From NCBI GenBank assembly GCA_013397795.1, contig VZTJ01005702.1, positions 694,925 to 758,924 on the forward strand: a DNA stretch of 64,000 nucleotides, given 5' to 3'. Each line of letters opens with the position of its first letter. The stretch's first letter is position 1. Below are positions 11,727 to 24,933 of the stretch, piece after piece. A program made the position numbers and the translations under genes. Source of the stretch: Orthonyx spaldingii. Its lineage: Eukaryota; Chordata; Aves; Passeriformes; Orthonychidae. The notes beneath the pieces were generated by a model. It was not told the DNA's origin and searched no databases. It was given only the letters and a program-made list of their open reading frames with translations.

Positions 11727-14700
11727 AATGTGTTAATTAAGATACTCAAGAGTAATCTTTCACTCTTTTGTTAACTTGATAACACGTGAGGGTTATAGCC
11801 CCTCTGCCAGGGCTCCAACCCTGGAAATGAAGGGCTAGGCTTGATACAGCTTTGAAACAGTAGTCTTTTCCTGGAGTTGTAGTTCAGTCATAGGAAACAG
11901 TTTAAGCAGTCGTTTCTTTTAGCACATACATGGGAGCAGTACTACTAAAAAGAAGGGGCGTGGGGAATAAGTGCTCATCCTTCAGCAGCCTATTGGAGTT
12001 CTCTCTCGTTGGTTCAGCCCAATTGCTATTTCTCTGGTTTTGCTGTTGCCAGTCTGCAAGTTCAGCTATTTTAAGGGCCCTCATCAGTCCTTCACTTGCT
12101 TTATTTGCCTGCATCATCTTTCTGCTACAGTGATTTGTGAGGACTAGCAGTTGTTTCATGAGTATCTGGATTTTTTATGGTTGTGCTGGAAAATGTTGCC
12201 TGTTTGTGTATCTGAGGAGCAGAGTGACACCTCAGTGCTTTGGCCCATTCTGTTTTGGGCTTGCTAACACTGTCATGGTGTATCTCACCACAAGTTTTCA
12301 TTATCCAATGTGAAAAGGTCTGTCACATGTTTGCTGCTGGCAAGAGAGTATGTTGTGGAAGATGATAGGCTTTTTTAGCATTTAAAAAGTAAAGCTGTAA
12401 GTAAATTAGAAGCTTCTGGAATTACTTCAGTTTTCTACTTTTATACAAAGCCAAAACAACAAATATCTTGCCTTTGATTATACTTTCCTTGTTCTGTATG
12501 CCTGAAATTACTTCTCAGGCTATGGTTATGGAACTACAAAGCTTTTATTTCTTAAAGAAAAATCTAAAAATATAAGCATATCATCCATAACTTATTTCTT
12601 TTGGAATGCCACTGGGAAGAAAAACACACTTTTTTCTTCAGTCTGTGACAATTTCCAACAATGCATATGATTAGAGGTTGCTGACAAGTCCTGATTCTGC
12701 ATGTTTGTGTCTCTCTGAAAAATGGAGGAAAATATTTTCACATGTATTTGACATCTGCTTAAGAAAGATAAATCTTGAAGTGAAGTTGAAGCAGGAGAAG
12801 AGGACAAATTTTAGGCTGACCACAGTAAAGTGGGAGTTCAGTTGAAAAAGTGTACTGTTTAAGGGTGAAGGGAGCTGAAACCAGAGTTTCTGGTGCTTTC
12901 TTGGAAGGCAGTTGGGCTGATAGGTGTACTTAAAACAGTTGTTGCAGACCATCTGCAGGCTCTGCCAAGGGACACTTGCTCAGTCTGCATTTTCAAGACG
13001 GCAACACAATTTATAAGGTTTGCTGGCTGTTCAGAGTGCATTTTTTTGGCAGTGAGCAAAGGTTAGCTTCTCTTGGGGTAGGTAAATGTGCCCATAGGGG
13101 GCCTAATAGTGAAATGGGTGCAAGAACATGGGAGGAGTTGGGAGTCAGAAGGGTGTTTGCTGGAAGCTTTTGTTTTACTTGGGCTTTGGACTCCTTCACA
13201 ATGAATTCTTCTCTTGCGTTTGTGCTCTGGTGGCAAGGATGTGCTCTTGATGTGGAAATAGTGTCTCCTTACAACCCATTTTTTGGAAACTCTCAGGAAA
13301 GTGTGAATGTGTATACTTGAAACCAGATGAATGGCGAGGCATTTTGACAGACTCCTGGGAGCTTTTAAATTCAGGTATCCTAAAATGGTAACTAAAATTT
13401 AAATTCCTTTCAAACGTGCTACAATTGGATATAATAAAAGGACTTTGGAAAAAAAGGGAGTGGTTCAAAGCTTGCTGGCAATTAGATATTGACTAAAAAG
13501 AGATAAAAATGACATGACATAGAAGCCATGAGCACGGATGTCAGGTAGTGAAATGTGTAAAGGAAGAGTGATGCTGCATGATGGAAGTCCCAGTTAACGA
13601 ACCAGCTGGGAAGATAACACTTCAATGCAAGAAAGAGATCTGAATTATTCCATTGAAAATCCCTGTTTTGAAAGGAAGTAATGCAACATTACAATGACAG
13701 AGAATATAGCCTGAACTTACATGTTCAGCTTCAACTGCCAGCACTTACTTGCTTTCTCTATCTTCCAGTGATGCAAAGAAAGCTCCATCTCATTACCACT
13801 TCACAATTTAATAAATGCCTCATCTGAGAATTTTGTATGTTTCTTATTGGCTTGGCCTATTTTGTCTGCAGAGAAATGTTGGGCAAAGATGCCTTTTTCT
13901 GACTTAATAGAAACATCTGCATTGGCATCATGATGACTCTTCCTTAGAGACTAGGCAAGAATTTCCCAGCCAGGAGAGGAGAACACAAAGAGGTATTCAG
14001 CATGGTAAAGAGAAGTGGCCGTGTTTCTGTTGTACTGGGCAGTTGCATTGGTGTCACAGTAAAACCATCTGGTTTTTAAGGTCTGTCACAATTTTTGCTG
14101 AGGTTATCAAATACATGGTAAAAGAAGAGTAAGTAACAAGTTATATCTGCCTCTCAATTTCCATTTCCCAAATAAACTGATGGAAGTATTTAAATGAATG
14201 ATGGGGCCATGAACCAAGCAAGACTTGCCAAACTGTGTTTTTTGGCCAGCTAGGGATCCCTAGAAGCTGTTCTGTTCCAAGTTGGAGCCAATTTTGGTTG
14301 CTCACTGTTGAATGCTTTATGGCAGGGGTTCTGAGCAAGTGCTTCCTAAACAGCTGCTCCTACAAGAACTACTGTGTATGGACAGACCAGAGTCAGCACT
14401 GCAAGTGTGTGACCCCTGACTAGTGTTTCAGTCACCCATTCAAGCAACAGATAAATACCAAACTAAAAATAGCAAGTCCAGGGCCTAGGATAACTATTTG
14501 CAGTCACCTACATAATAGGCTCATTTGAAAACTTGTTTAAAACACAGGATACCAAGAAACTGATTTGATTAAATAAAACCCTAAGTAGTGTGTGCATGCA
14601 TTTGTTTTACCTTTACAAAATTCCATTTAGCAGCTAATTAGAGGAAAAATTACTCCTGTTGATTCTTTGCAAATTACTTCCTCAGCTTCCATGTAATAAT

Positions 14701-17700
14701 GAATAAATAAATTTTAAAGAAACCTGAGAGGGAAAAAATCTTGAACAGAAGTGGGGAAAAGAAAAGTAGAAGGATCTGTTATTTATCTTTCTTGGCCAAG
14801 GCACCTGTACAAAGCCTCCAATGCTGTTCATGGAGTTACATCCAACTCTGTATGAGTTACCTCCCTGTTGCTGATGGGAGAATGCAGCCAGTGAAATATG
14901 GCAGCCAGCCCAGCCGTCTAAATAAAGAGGCATGGTCTTCTGAAAGGGCACAGAAAGCCTTCCCTCCAACAAGAAAACTTGATGAGTGTTCTGGTGACCA
15001 GCAGTAGGCAGTGTGTCTGCTAGGCAAGCCTGGCCTCAACTGAGTTGGCAGAGTTCAAAGTGCAATAAAACTTAGTTTTTCTCCTAACACATTATTCTTT
15101 CAATAGCAGCTTTGTGATCCTGTTAGCAAGCCAGTTGGAGAACTATGGAGAGGAACCAAGGTTTCTTCTGCAGAGACACTTCTACAATATTTGACTGAGG
15201 TCACCATGTCACTCACCATTTTGATATGGTCTATAGAAACAAAAAGGCAACTCTGACAGTAGTGGTCACATTGATGCAGAAATGTAAAGTGAATTTTAAT
15301 GGCTAGTTGGCCCTTACTGATTAAAGAGAACCCCTGAACTCCATTTGAAAATCCCATTTCCACCACTCCTGGGTGTAGGTAGGCCCGAATCTGCATTGAA
15401 ATACTTTGCAGAAATTATGATGCTTCATCTCTTGCAAGTTGCTAATATTGTAAGGCTCTACCTTCAAGTTGGTATATCAATGTTTTTTGAACTAGTTGTT
15501 CTTTCGCGAAGTGTTACCATGTTTTATTTGAAGTTTTGTGTTGGCATAACTGTGTGGCACTGAGGCAGTTTAGGTGTGATGGGTAGCATCTGTCTGTGAT
15601 GGCAGGGGAGCAGTCCAGATTGCCCATTGCTCTAATTTGGAAAACCCATAATTGCACCGCTGCTATATACTGAGTTGTTCTCTAAAACTGGCTCTGCCTC
15701 CCTTTCCCTGAGTAACTTCAACAAGGGTTTTACCTGTACCTATCTCACTGTGCTTTAGCTTACCTTCCCCTTTTCCCGTTTTCAGCTGACTTTTTGACAC
15801 AGTTGGCCGTCTTTTTTTTCCCTCACTCCTTATACAGGGTAAAATGTTACTCTAACCATGTTGTGATGTAGGACCTAACAGCTGGCTTAAATTTAGTGCC
15901 TATAGCTCTAAGGGGTTTGTCCAGTGGAAGTCATGGTGTGTTGCCATTGTCTTTCTGCCCTCTAACCTTCTAAGCGAAGAAAAGGCAAAACTGCAGTGGC
16001 ATCTGCAAAGACAGCAGCTGCCTCTGTGTTGAATGTCAATGCAGGCAGGCTTGTGTTCTGGGGGAGGGTGAAGATATTCAGGGAAGCTGAGTGGGGAGAC
16101 CTGTGCTCTGGATGTGAATGTCCTTTCCCTATCCTCTTTCACAAAGGCTTGTGCATAAAGGGAGTTTTCACAGGAATTGCATCGAGGATTGATATTCTTA
16201 TCTCTGCCCAAAACCCTAATCTCTCCTTGCTCATAGAGGAACCCCACCTGGAATAAGAGTGCAAGAGGGTTGTGTCTTTTTGTATCACCTGAGTGCCAGG
16301 ATTGTGCTGTTGCCATTTTTGTGTACTTGCATGCTATTTTACAATAAAAACTTTGGGGTGCATTTGCTGCATTAGAGGAACTGACTCTTTGAATGGAACT
16401 TGTAATTGGAATAGCATCTGTCTGTTTCACCTGCTCTACTGTCACTTGAGAGCCGAGAGGAGAGGCTGATGTATGACACTGCCAGCTTGAGACAAGTAAC
16501 AATGGTTTACAGTGACTGAGGCAAGAGAAAAAGCCAGCTTGGATAATGAGATGGAAGAAGCTGGCTTGAGTGGGTGATCCTCCCCTGATTATTAAAAATA
16601 TCAGTTGTTAATTGCTTTAATGAGGTTCACAACTAGAATTTAAGTGTTTTGTGTATACTGTATATCCATTGCCATGTTAGTATGTTTTTCACTTCCACTT
16701 GAAGTCTGAAGGTACAGCTGCACCTAACTGCTGGCATGTACATGCACATTAAGATGCCATTATACTTAAGAGATTCCCAGAAATTTTTAAATGTTTTAAC
16801 CATGTTTTTTATTTGTTATTGTTTCTAAGGAGGTTTGAGCTATGGCTAAGTAACATTAACATACAGGATAAGTGCTCCAGTTTGCCTAGGGTGATATCCT
16901 TATATAGGGGTTGTACTGGTTGACATTCTGTTCTGAATTCTTTCCTCCTTCCCACCACCCAAAACCAAACCCCACAAATCTGTGACCCTCATGCCTTACT
17001 CTTTCTAGGCAACTTGCAAAAGTACTGAGTGACATGTCATGTTGTCAGATAACATAGCTCACATAGGGAGCATGTCCCTGTTGTTTGACTCTAAATCTCT
17101 AAATTTGTAGTTACATAGACTGTTTAAATAAAAACTTTGTGTCCCTCTTTTTTCTGTAAGGAACATACAGCTCAAAAAGATCTGCTACCTGTATGACAGC
17201 AAAAGGTAATGGAGACTGTGATGGTTATGGATGAGGCCAAGAATTCCTAACAGTGCTGTTTCAGGGAAAGCTGACTAGGCTGTGGGATAGGCATGCTTTT
17301 TCAATTATCTAAGGAGTATGGTGGTATCCTTTTCACATATAATCCTATACCTTTTCTCATAGTGTGTCTCTGGCTGGGAGCAACACACACCTAACTTGCA
17401 TACTGGCCTGGATCTGGGATGCTGTTAGGTTATGCTTTAGATGTTGGAGCTTGAGAGTGCTCCCTGTTCCCTAGGTTCAGACATGAATCTCCAACAGATT
17501 TCCTAGTTGAAATTTCCTTGTAATATGATGTGTACTTCGTCATATAAGCTTGGGGCTATTTGCCCACTTATCTACTAACCAACATAGGGTGAATTGGCAG
17601 ACGTAGACAGGCTTTTTAGCTATTTCTTTCTTCTCTGAGCCAGGTGGATGTGGGTAAGCTTTGGTCTGGAAGTCTAATTGCTGTGTTAATAAACTATGGC

Positions 17701-19558
17701 ACTTGAATATAAATGCCCTGCCAACAGCTTTGTTCTCTTGGTCTGAAAGCTGCCCTAATGCAGCTATGTTTTGTGGACCATGCAGTTTGTGCACGCTGGC
17801 TGAACAAGCTGAGGTCCAGCTGTGCCTGTCTGTGTAAACACCATCACTGTGTGTTTAAGTGTCTGTCCATCTTTCTCACCTTTTCTGCAGCTTTGTTTCA
17901 TCCTCTATATTGCTAGATTTGCAAATTCCTAGGTAAGCTCCCCCTCTGCTTCACAGCAAGGTTTTTAGTCCTCCATGCAGAGCTCTGTAAGCATTGCTCT
18001 TGGCATTACTCTTGATTTAACAACTGGCAAACACACTTAAAATGTTGAACTTATCCAAATTGAAATAATCTGAGCTGAGGAGGTTCACAGTATGTGCCTA
18101 CCTGAGCTGGAATATTTTGGAAAGCTTTTTAGGTAAGACTAGTTATTTCTGATGCTGAGACTAAAATCAGGTAGAAAAAAAAAAATGGTTTTCCACATTG
18201 CTTGAGGACTTTCAACAGCCGAGTTGAAATGCTGGTCTGTCTGATCTTGGAAATTTAGGAGGGACCAGATTTGCTGTGCGTCGGAGATGCCTGTGGCCAG
18301 TTTATGAAAGTGTTCTCAGTTTAATCAAGCAGCTCCCCTCCTCTTTCACTTGTGCTTGTCATGTGCCTGAACTTGTTAAAGTTTGGCAATAAGCTCAAAG
18401 ATTGTCATATGTGAACAAGCTTGCTCTGTGGGGAACTGGAAGGGGCTGGGCTCTTGCAGTTTCATCTTGGCAGGGAGCCCTTATCACAGTGCCTGGGAGC
18501 TGAGTTGCTCCTTTTTCTGCTTCCAGCAGTCCTTTCACTGGCCTTCAGTTGCAGAGAAAGGGTGCAACAGATGGGTGTAGAAGAAAATACCGGAAAAGAC
18601 AGGAGTAGAGGTGGTCAGATTTTGCAGGAAACAAGATGTTAAACTAAAAGCTGAGCACTACATTTTTGAGAACAGGAGTAGAGGGCAATGTGTACTTGAG
18701 TATAAAAGTTAGACTGTTGTTCTCCAGACAAGAACTGTACATAGGGCTCAGAAGACTTTTCCATGCTTTACCAGCAACTTCAAGGGCCGTTGTTGTGTTT
18801 GCAAAGTGTTACCTCCCTCTAGTGGTGTGTGCATAAGGCTATGGACTGCCGGCTCCGGGGTGAGGGTACGTCAGATCTGGACCATATAGATAAAACACCG
18901 TGCCCTTGACTTTTATCCAGACTTTCATACCATATTATGTAGATGTAGATGCATTTGGTGCACCAGTGAGATACTGGGCGGCTTGCATAAGCCATACTGT
19001 TGACAGGTGTGCACGTAGTGTCCCTCCTTTGTCATGTATTTAACAGAATCCACGCAATGTGAGACTTGAAGACAGGCTCAGTACAGGAGAAGGGTTCTGT
19101 TAAATAGCCACACTGCCACAGATAAATTATGATTATTCATAAACAATAGGATCATTGACTCAAAATGAGTGGACAAATGTGGTAACTTTGCCTTGAATGT
19201 CTCTGCACTTTTATTCAATAAACAAGAGTCATAGAGGAAGATAGACTTGCTGTTGGTGGAAGAGGCTGCTGCTCTGGTTAGAACAGATTGAGTACAACTC
19301 TTAGTTGGAGCCAAGACTGGATGACATGTGCTCAGGAGTGTGGGGCCTTGTTCTCTGTATTGCCTTTGAGATTTCACATTCAATGACTGGTTGCTAATGA
19401 CATAAGTGCCTGATGGGGGAGAAAATTATATATAACTGCATACTAAAGATTGTATCCTACTGTGAGCGGCATCCTAAATGTGTTCACTGATTATCAGCTA
19501 TACGAACTCATATCCACTGTTGCATGAACTGATTCACCTGGACCAAAAGAACTGAGAG

Positions 19559-19573
19559 ATTTTTTTTTTTTTT
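19559..19573. repeat. Poly-T run
   Basis: An uninterrupted T homopolymer of more than a dozen bases in presumed intron 1. It could be the reverse of an old poly-A tail, but no retroposed sequence was recognised next to it. Confidence 0.7.
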
Positions 19574-22500
19574 CATGTCTAACATTAGATCATCATGTCT
19601 GCTATGGCATTACTGCTCTTAATATTTTAGGATTGGAGAAAACATGCTGTCATTTAGTAAATGGGTTGTACTACTGAGGATTCTTGTTCCTACTGCAAGT
19701 TTCATGAACCTTGGCACTTTTGAGTACCTTCTTGCTGTCTTCAGCATCCTTTTGTCATCTTCTCTTCCTCATACCAGTCAATAGACAGAGCAGTCTTTTT
19801 GTCTTGCAAATAGCTTTATTTTAGCTGTGTATTTTGAGTCTGCACTTGACTTGGATTGGCTTTAAGTAAAAAAGATCTTTCTCTGATTCTGGATTAATAA
19901 TTTTTGATCACTTAAACTATTATTTTTTTTTGTTTGTTTTCACTTTTATCCACTTTTACCCTCATGCATAAGTCCCCCAAAACAAATGAATGCTTTGAAA
20001 CAAGAAACAAGTTTTTCTTCTGTGTTTCCTACAAATTACAATTTGGTCATATTCATTTACCTGGACTAAGTGCAATCCATTCATAAACCCATGTGACTAC
20101 ATATGCAACCAATGACTTCAAATCCTGGTAATTTATGGATTTTTTTATTTATCATCCTGAGATTTGCACCACTGTCTTTTAGTGCCATCCATGTCTGCAG
20201 ATGAACTTGTTTCAAGCTGCCTGTATTAGATGCCCAGCAGACGCCGGTTCTAAAATAAATATTTTCATATATTAAATGGATATTTCCAGAAAAACTGGTC
20301 CTATTTTCTAGTTTGGTTTTGATCACTTACTGGAGATCTTCCAGAACTCCAAGAGAAATTCCTGACTGATACGTCTGAATTGTATGGTCATCATTCCTTC
20401 ATTTTCCTTCATTTTTCTCTTGCTATCCTTTCCAGCTGTTTCCAAACTCACTATACAAATGATGACTGTAACTTTTCTTGCTGTGTTTAACTTCTTTCTC
20501 TCCCAGATTTAAAATCTAAAATAAAAAATCAAACAAGCCTATTTAACTATTTCCCAGCACTGCAAATGAGATGATGCACGCTGAATGGCAGTGAGGATGT
20601 GGGATAATAGGCTAATTTGCCTGTTGGATTTATAGTGGGAAATTATGCATAGGGCAACTATTGCCCTTTAAATTTTAACGCTTCCAATAAATGTTTAATT
20701 AGTAGATACTTAGAGTAATGTCAGACCTGCTTTCATTGTACTGGAGGTGCTGTCCTCAGGGTCAGCAGACTGGAGTGTGCAAGTGTTCTTCAAGATGCCC
20801 CTGCAAAATCCAGTCCTTTGGCTTAGGCTGCTGTGGCAGCTGGATTTGAAGGCCTTTTTCTGGTCTCACTAATGGATGTTCACCTGTTTCTGTTCCCTTC
20901 ACCACTGCCAGCTGGAGAGGTTATAATGTCTTAAACTGCTACAGCTATTTACTGTTTAATGCATGTCTGTGCACAAGGTCTTTTTCCAGTAGCCTGCAAA
21001 GAATTCATGCAACCTAAAGAGTAATGGGGCTGTCTTTCAATGCAAGGTTGAATTTAAGTTGCGTTAAATATCATTGATGTTGTCTTTGATATTTTCTGAC
21101 TTTTGAATAATTAAGCAGAAATCAGCTCATGTTCTGCCTACATTGTTAATGCAGACTGCAAAGGGTACTTTAAAGGAGAGTCTCCATCCTCCCCTCCCCC
21201 AAGAGTTTCAGATGATAGATGTTTGCACCCGGAACCCCCACACCCCTTCTATTTTAGGTTTTCTGGGGGCTGCTCCCTGTCAGCATGCTGCTAGTGGTTT
21301 CTTGCCCTCTCCATCATCTGCTATTTGCATCACTTTGTTTCCCTCTTAGTGGAGCAGAACTGGGCAGTGCTTTGGTGTTTTGCACAGCCTCATGATAGTA
21401 ACAAGACCCTCAAAATACCATCCTTTGGCTGTGCAGAGATGCTTTCAGGCTTGGCCCAGTCCAATCTGTATCTAGCTGTTTAATTGTAATTGGAGCAACC
21501 AGATTAATCTCACCAATGAAATCCATCAAACAGAAGGCATGACTTTGTCTTTCCTCTGTCTGTCATCACAGCTGTTGTGGAGTGGTCAGGCTCACGACCT
21601 AAGGGCACGTTTTTCATGCCTAATATAAGCCCCTTCAGATCACGCAGGCGCAGTACTTCAGATGGAGAAAAGATCTTTTGACTGTTTGCTCATTCAGCCA
21701 AAAATAAGAGCAAGAGTTACTTTTTTGGGCTTCCCCCTCCATTTGTGTTGTGTATCAGAGTTCAAATCTGCTGTGAAGTGAAGAAGATACACATGATCTT
21801 TTACAGAAAATGTAACTTAATGGAATGCCATTGGGTCAGATACGATTATAGATCCTTGTTTCAGAAATATTTCTAATTTATTTTTTGTTATCACTTTCTG
21901 TGGTGTACAGGAGCTGTGTTACCTCTTATACCAAAGTTTCAGTGAACAGCTGGTGCAGTTGCCCTCTGAACTGATGGCACTGTCAGCCTTGAAGATGTAG
22001 GTGAAAACTGATTTAAAGAAGATAAGAGGGAAGAGGGATAGAAGAAAGGATTTCTCCCACTCAACTAGTACCATTCAGAGTAAAACTAACCTTTCAGGAA
22101 CACTCAACTTCAATGAAGTATGATCACAAAAAAGCATTATATACTTTCTAGGCAATTTCCCCTCACTGCTGCTTTTTAACGTTTCAGTTTGCTAGAATGC
22201 CGCTCCAAGAGACAAGAGTTCAAAATGTGTATCTGACGAAATATTCAATGTGCTGAACAGCACTTCTGAATGCAGACAGATGTACAATTGCTATTTACAC
22301 ACTTCAATGGATGCATATTTTGATAAGTTTACAGTATTAGCAGTAACTCCAGGCACCCTGTCTTAACAGTATTTAGGATGAGCTGCTTAGATAAAATGTT
22401 CAGGAGGTTTACTGCTTACGTGGGGAATTCCTGGTTCTTGGTGTGATACGGGAATTAGCATTGAGTTGGGATAGTAAGCTACTAAGTAACTGTTATACTG

Positions 22501-23155
22501 CTATGGATTATTCTTTATCCTTTCCAATTCTGATGGCTTTTACTGAATATATAGCCTATGGAAGGCTTCTCTTGCTCTTGTTTAAATTGCTAATGAATCT
22601 GTTGCATTAGATTAGAAACTCCCATATTGCCAGATTGTGTTACAATAATTGGTATCTTTACTGCATCTCAGCAAATGTCCACGCTTCCTTTCTGAACAGG
22701 CTAATTGGGGAAAAGGTGTGCTTTGTGTAGTTTTGTTCATTGGGTCTAACTGCCTGCATGACTGTGCTATCATATCCCTGCACACTTTCCTTCAAAGATG
22801 GGAATGGGGAACTTAATCATCCAACTTATGTCCTTCCTCCTCACACTCAAAAAGATGTTGAACAGTTGGCATTTTAGCTGGAGTTTGATACAGCTAGTTG
22901 TTTGCCACTTTAGTACTTAAGTTCTGTTAGATTAACTTGAACTAACTTACCTTCATTGCAAATGTTTGGACTGTCTTTTACCCAGTAGAAGAATAATTTT
23001 GGTGTTACCTGAGGCAGTTACTGTTGGAGCTGTTAAATTATTTGACAATTGTTGAAACTTCTGCAACTTGCTAGAACCACCACATTTGAGTTAAAATGCT
23101 TCTTTAAGGGATCTTGAAAAGTGTTGGTGGGGTACAAGAAGGCTGCTGCTGTGGT

Positions 23156-23846
23156 CACAGAATCACAGAATTACCAGGTTGGAAGAGACCTTCAAGATCA
23201 TCGAGTCCAACCTCCGTCCTAACACCTCAACTAAACTAAACCATGGCACCAAGCGCCACATCCAATCTCTTTTTAAACACATCCAGGGATGGTGACTCCA
23301 CCACCTTACCAGGCAGACCATTCCAATATTTTATCACGCTTTCTGTAAAAAAGTTCCTCCTAATATCCAACCTATATTTACCTTGGCGCAACTTAAGACT
23401 GTGTCCTCTTGTTCTGTCAGTTGTTCCCCGGAAAAAGAGACCAACCCCCACCTCACTACAACCACCTTTCAGGAAGTTGTAGAGAGTGATAAGGTCACCT
23501 CTGAGTCTCCTTTTCTCCAGGCTAAACAACCCCAGCTCCCTCAGCCGTTCCTCATAGGGCTTGTGTTCCAAGCCCCTCACCAGCCTTGTTGCCCTCCTCT
23601 GGACACGCTCAAGTGTCTCCACGTCCTTCCTGAACTGAGGGGCCCAGAACTGGACACAGTACTCAAGGTGCGGCCTCACCAGTGCCAAGTATAGGGGAAG
23701 GATGACTTCCCTGCTCCTGCTGGCCACACTATTCCTGATACAGGCCAGGATACCATTGGCCTTTTTGGCCACCCGGGCACACTGCTGACTCATGTTGAGT
23801 CGGCTGTCGACCAGTACCCCCAAGTCTCTTTCTGCCTGGGCACTCT
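23156..23846 (-). mobile_element. Young-looking CR1 LINE, 5'-truncated, with open RT C-terminus
   Basis: Read on the minus strand, this is the last roughly 690 bases of a CR1 retrotransposon. The tail is two perfect ATTCTGTG octamers, seen on the plus strand as CACAGAAT twice at 23156-23171. An open frame from about 23823 down to 23236 encodes about 195 residues of the C-terminal part of CR1 ORF2, with family-typical segments such as YLALVRPHLEYC, VRGLEHKPYEERLRELGLFS and YWNGLPGKVVESPSLDVF. In frame, the homologous reading (AERDLGVLVDSRL) continues a few codons past 23823 and then meets a stop near 23845. This marks the 5' truncation point, which is normal for CR1. The endonuclease and catalytic reverse transcriptase core are absent, so the copy cannot move by itself. 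The lack of stops or frameshifts over almost 200 codons suggests a fairly recent insertion. It lies antisense to PPP1R14C, about 1 kb upstream of exon 2. Confidence 0.95.
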
Positions 23847-24849
23847 AGGGTCTTGTTGCTTCATCCTGACTCTTAAATCCACCCCCGTCACTGGAGGCTT
23901 TCAGGTCCATGTTTTCATTAGATAGGTGCCAAAGTGATGCCGTGTCCGTGAGTCAATTGATGGCAGTGTACTTGTGGGAGAGGATAGTCTTGCAGTGCCC
24001 ATGTGTTGGCTTAGATGGAGGAGGTGCAACAGAGGAGCTGTGTGCCACGGCACTGAGGCCGCTGCCAAGGCTGGACTTGGTGTGGGAGAGAGGCTGAGAC
24101 CAGAGTTTTGTATGTGCAACAGGGAGCTGCATAACAACTTTGATGAGAAAATGTGTGAAATGGCCAGCAGAATATTTTTTGCATAATTGAAAATGCAATA
24201 AATGGTGGTATCTGTTGATGATGAATTCTCATTGGGATTCTAGAGCTCAAGGGTCCTTCAAAATGTGTGGACTGCTGCTCTGACTCAGGGAACAAGGCGT
24301 CTGATGTGTTGGTGATGCAAAGAGAGAAGTGTGTGGGTGGAGGAGGTTTAACAAAAATTCTCTAAAGTATTCTATTCCTTAGACTTTGTACTTCACTGCA
24401 GGTACTGAAAATCTGAGTTCTTCTGATGGAGCCTGAATTGTAAGCCAACTCTAAGCAAGGGAGATCTTTCACAGTGTTACCAAAATAAGCAGTCCAATAA
24501 AAAATGCTTTCAAAACAATTTTGTGGTTTGCTGCAGTTGTCATCTACTTCCTCGTCCTTCTTCTTTTTCATCCTCTTGCCCAGTAGTGTGAGAATAACAT
24601 GGCTTGTCCTGCTGGCCATGAGTTAGTAACACATCCTAGCTGTGAGCAAAGAATTGCTTAAGAGCTGCCACCTCCTGTGAGTCTGGGGCTTGGCATTCTG
24701 CTGGCCTGGGAGCAAGGAATCAAGCCACCATCCCCTATGGATTTCCTTGTCTGGCTCCAGGAAGATGGGTTTGTGTGCTATCACTAGGCTGCTTTTGGGG
24801 TTAGTTAAAATATAGCTCCATGAACTAAGTGGGTATTTTTACATTTCAG
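23847..24849. other. End of intron 1 before exon 2
   Basis: About 1 kb between the young CR1 and exon 2 of PPP1R14C. It has several short overlapping open frames on both strands but none with a recognisable product. The last bases form a splice acceptor: a T-rich stretch ending in 'tttttacatttcag'. Confidence 0.6.
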
Positions 24850-24933
24850 GAAGAAGAAATGCCAGATGTAGAAATTGACATTGATGACCTTCTTGATGCA
24901 GCCAATGAAGAGGAGAGGGCTCTCAAATTACAG
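24850..24933 (+). CDS. PPP1R14C: PPP1R14C (KEPI) coding exon 2, partial gene
   Basis: This 84-base internal exon encodes 28 residues in phase 0 (EEEMPDVEIDIDDLLDAANE, then EERALKLQ). It is bordered by an AG acceptor at 24848-24849 and a GT donor at 24934-24935. The segment EMPxVEIDIDDLLDA is characteristic of KEPI, a member of the PPP1R14 family of small cytosolic inhibitors of protein phosphatase 1 that become potent when phosphorylated by protein kinase C. The paralogue PPP1R14B has ELEIDVDELLD here and PPP1R14A has a different, longer C-terminus. Both fit less well, so the call rests on this exon together with exons 3 and 4. The exon covers an acidic helix of the inhibitor domain, downstream of the phospho-threonine segment. 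That segment, and the start codon, belong to exon 1, which is outside the window. Family comparisons are from memory. Confidence 0.95.

Larger units (their letters stand above)
7942..23155. other. Noncoding stretch, presumed PPP1R14C intron 1
   Basis: About 15 kb without a recognisable gene. It contains a pyrimidine and poly-C tract near 11.66-11.73 kb and a T run near 19.56 kb. The longest open frame is 200 codons on the minus strand (16502 to 15900). It has no recognised domain, biased Cys/Ser/His content and no clear splice or promoter context, and I treat it as chance. No RNA gene or further transposon end was recognised. Confidence 0.55.

Noticed and set aside
15900..16502. Open frame of 200 codons on the minus strand
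   Set aside because: No recognised family and no plausible promoter or splice context. Composition is like random translation, and it lies in a presumed intron. Chance is the simplest explanation, although conservation was not testable here.
23243..23694. Plus-strand open frames over the 23.2-kb region
   Set aside because: These are shadows of the minus-strand CR1 reverse transcriptase frame.
24641..24760. Apparent imperfect tandem copy ('gagcaaagaatt' and 'gagcaaggaatc' segments, about 70 bases apart)
   Set aside because: Similarity is confined to a few short words and needs large gaps to extend, so it is not convincing as a duplication.
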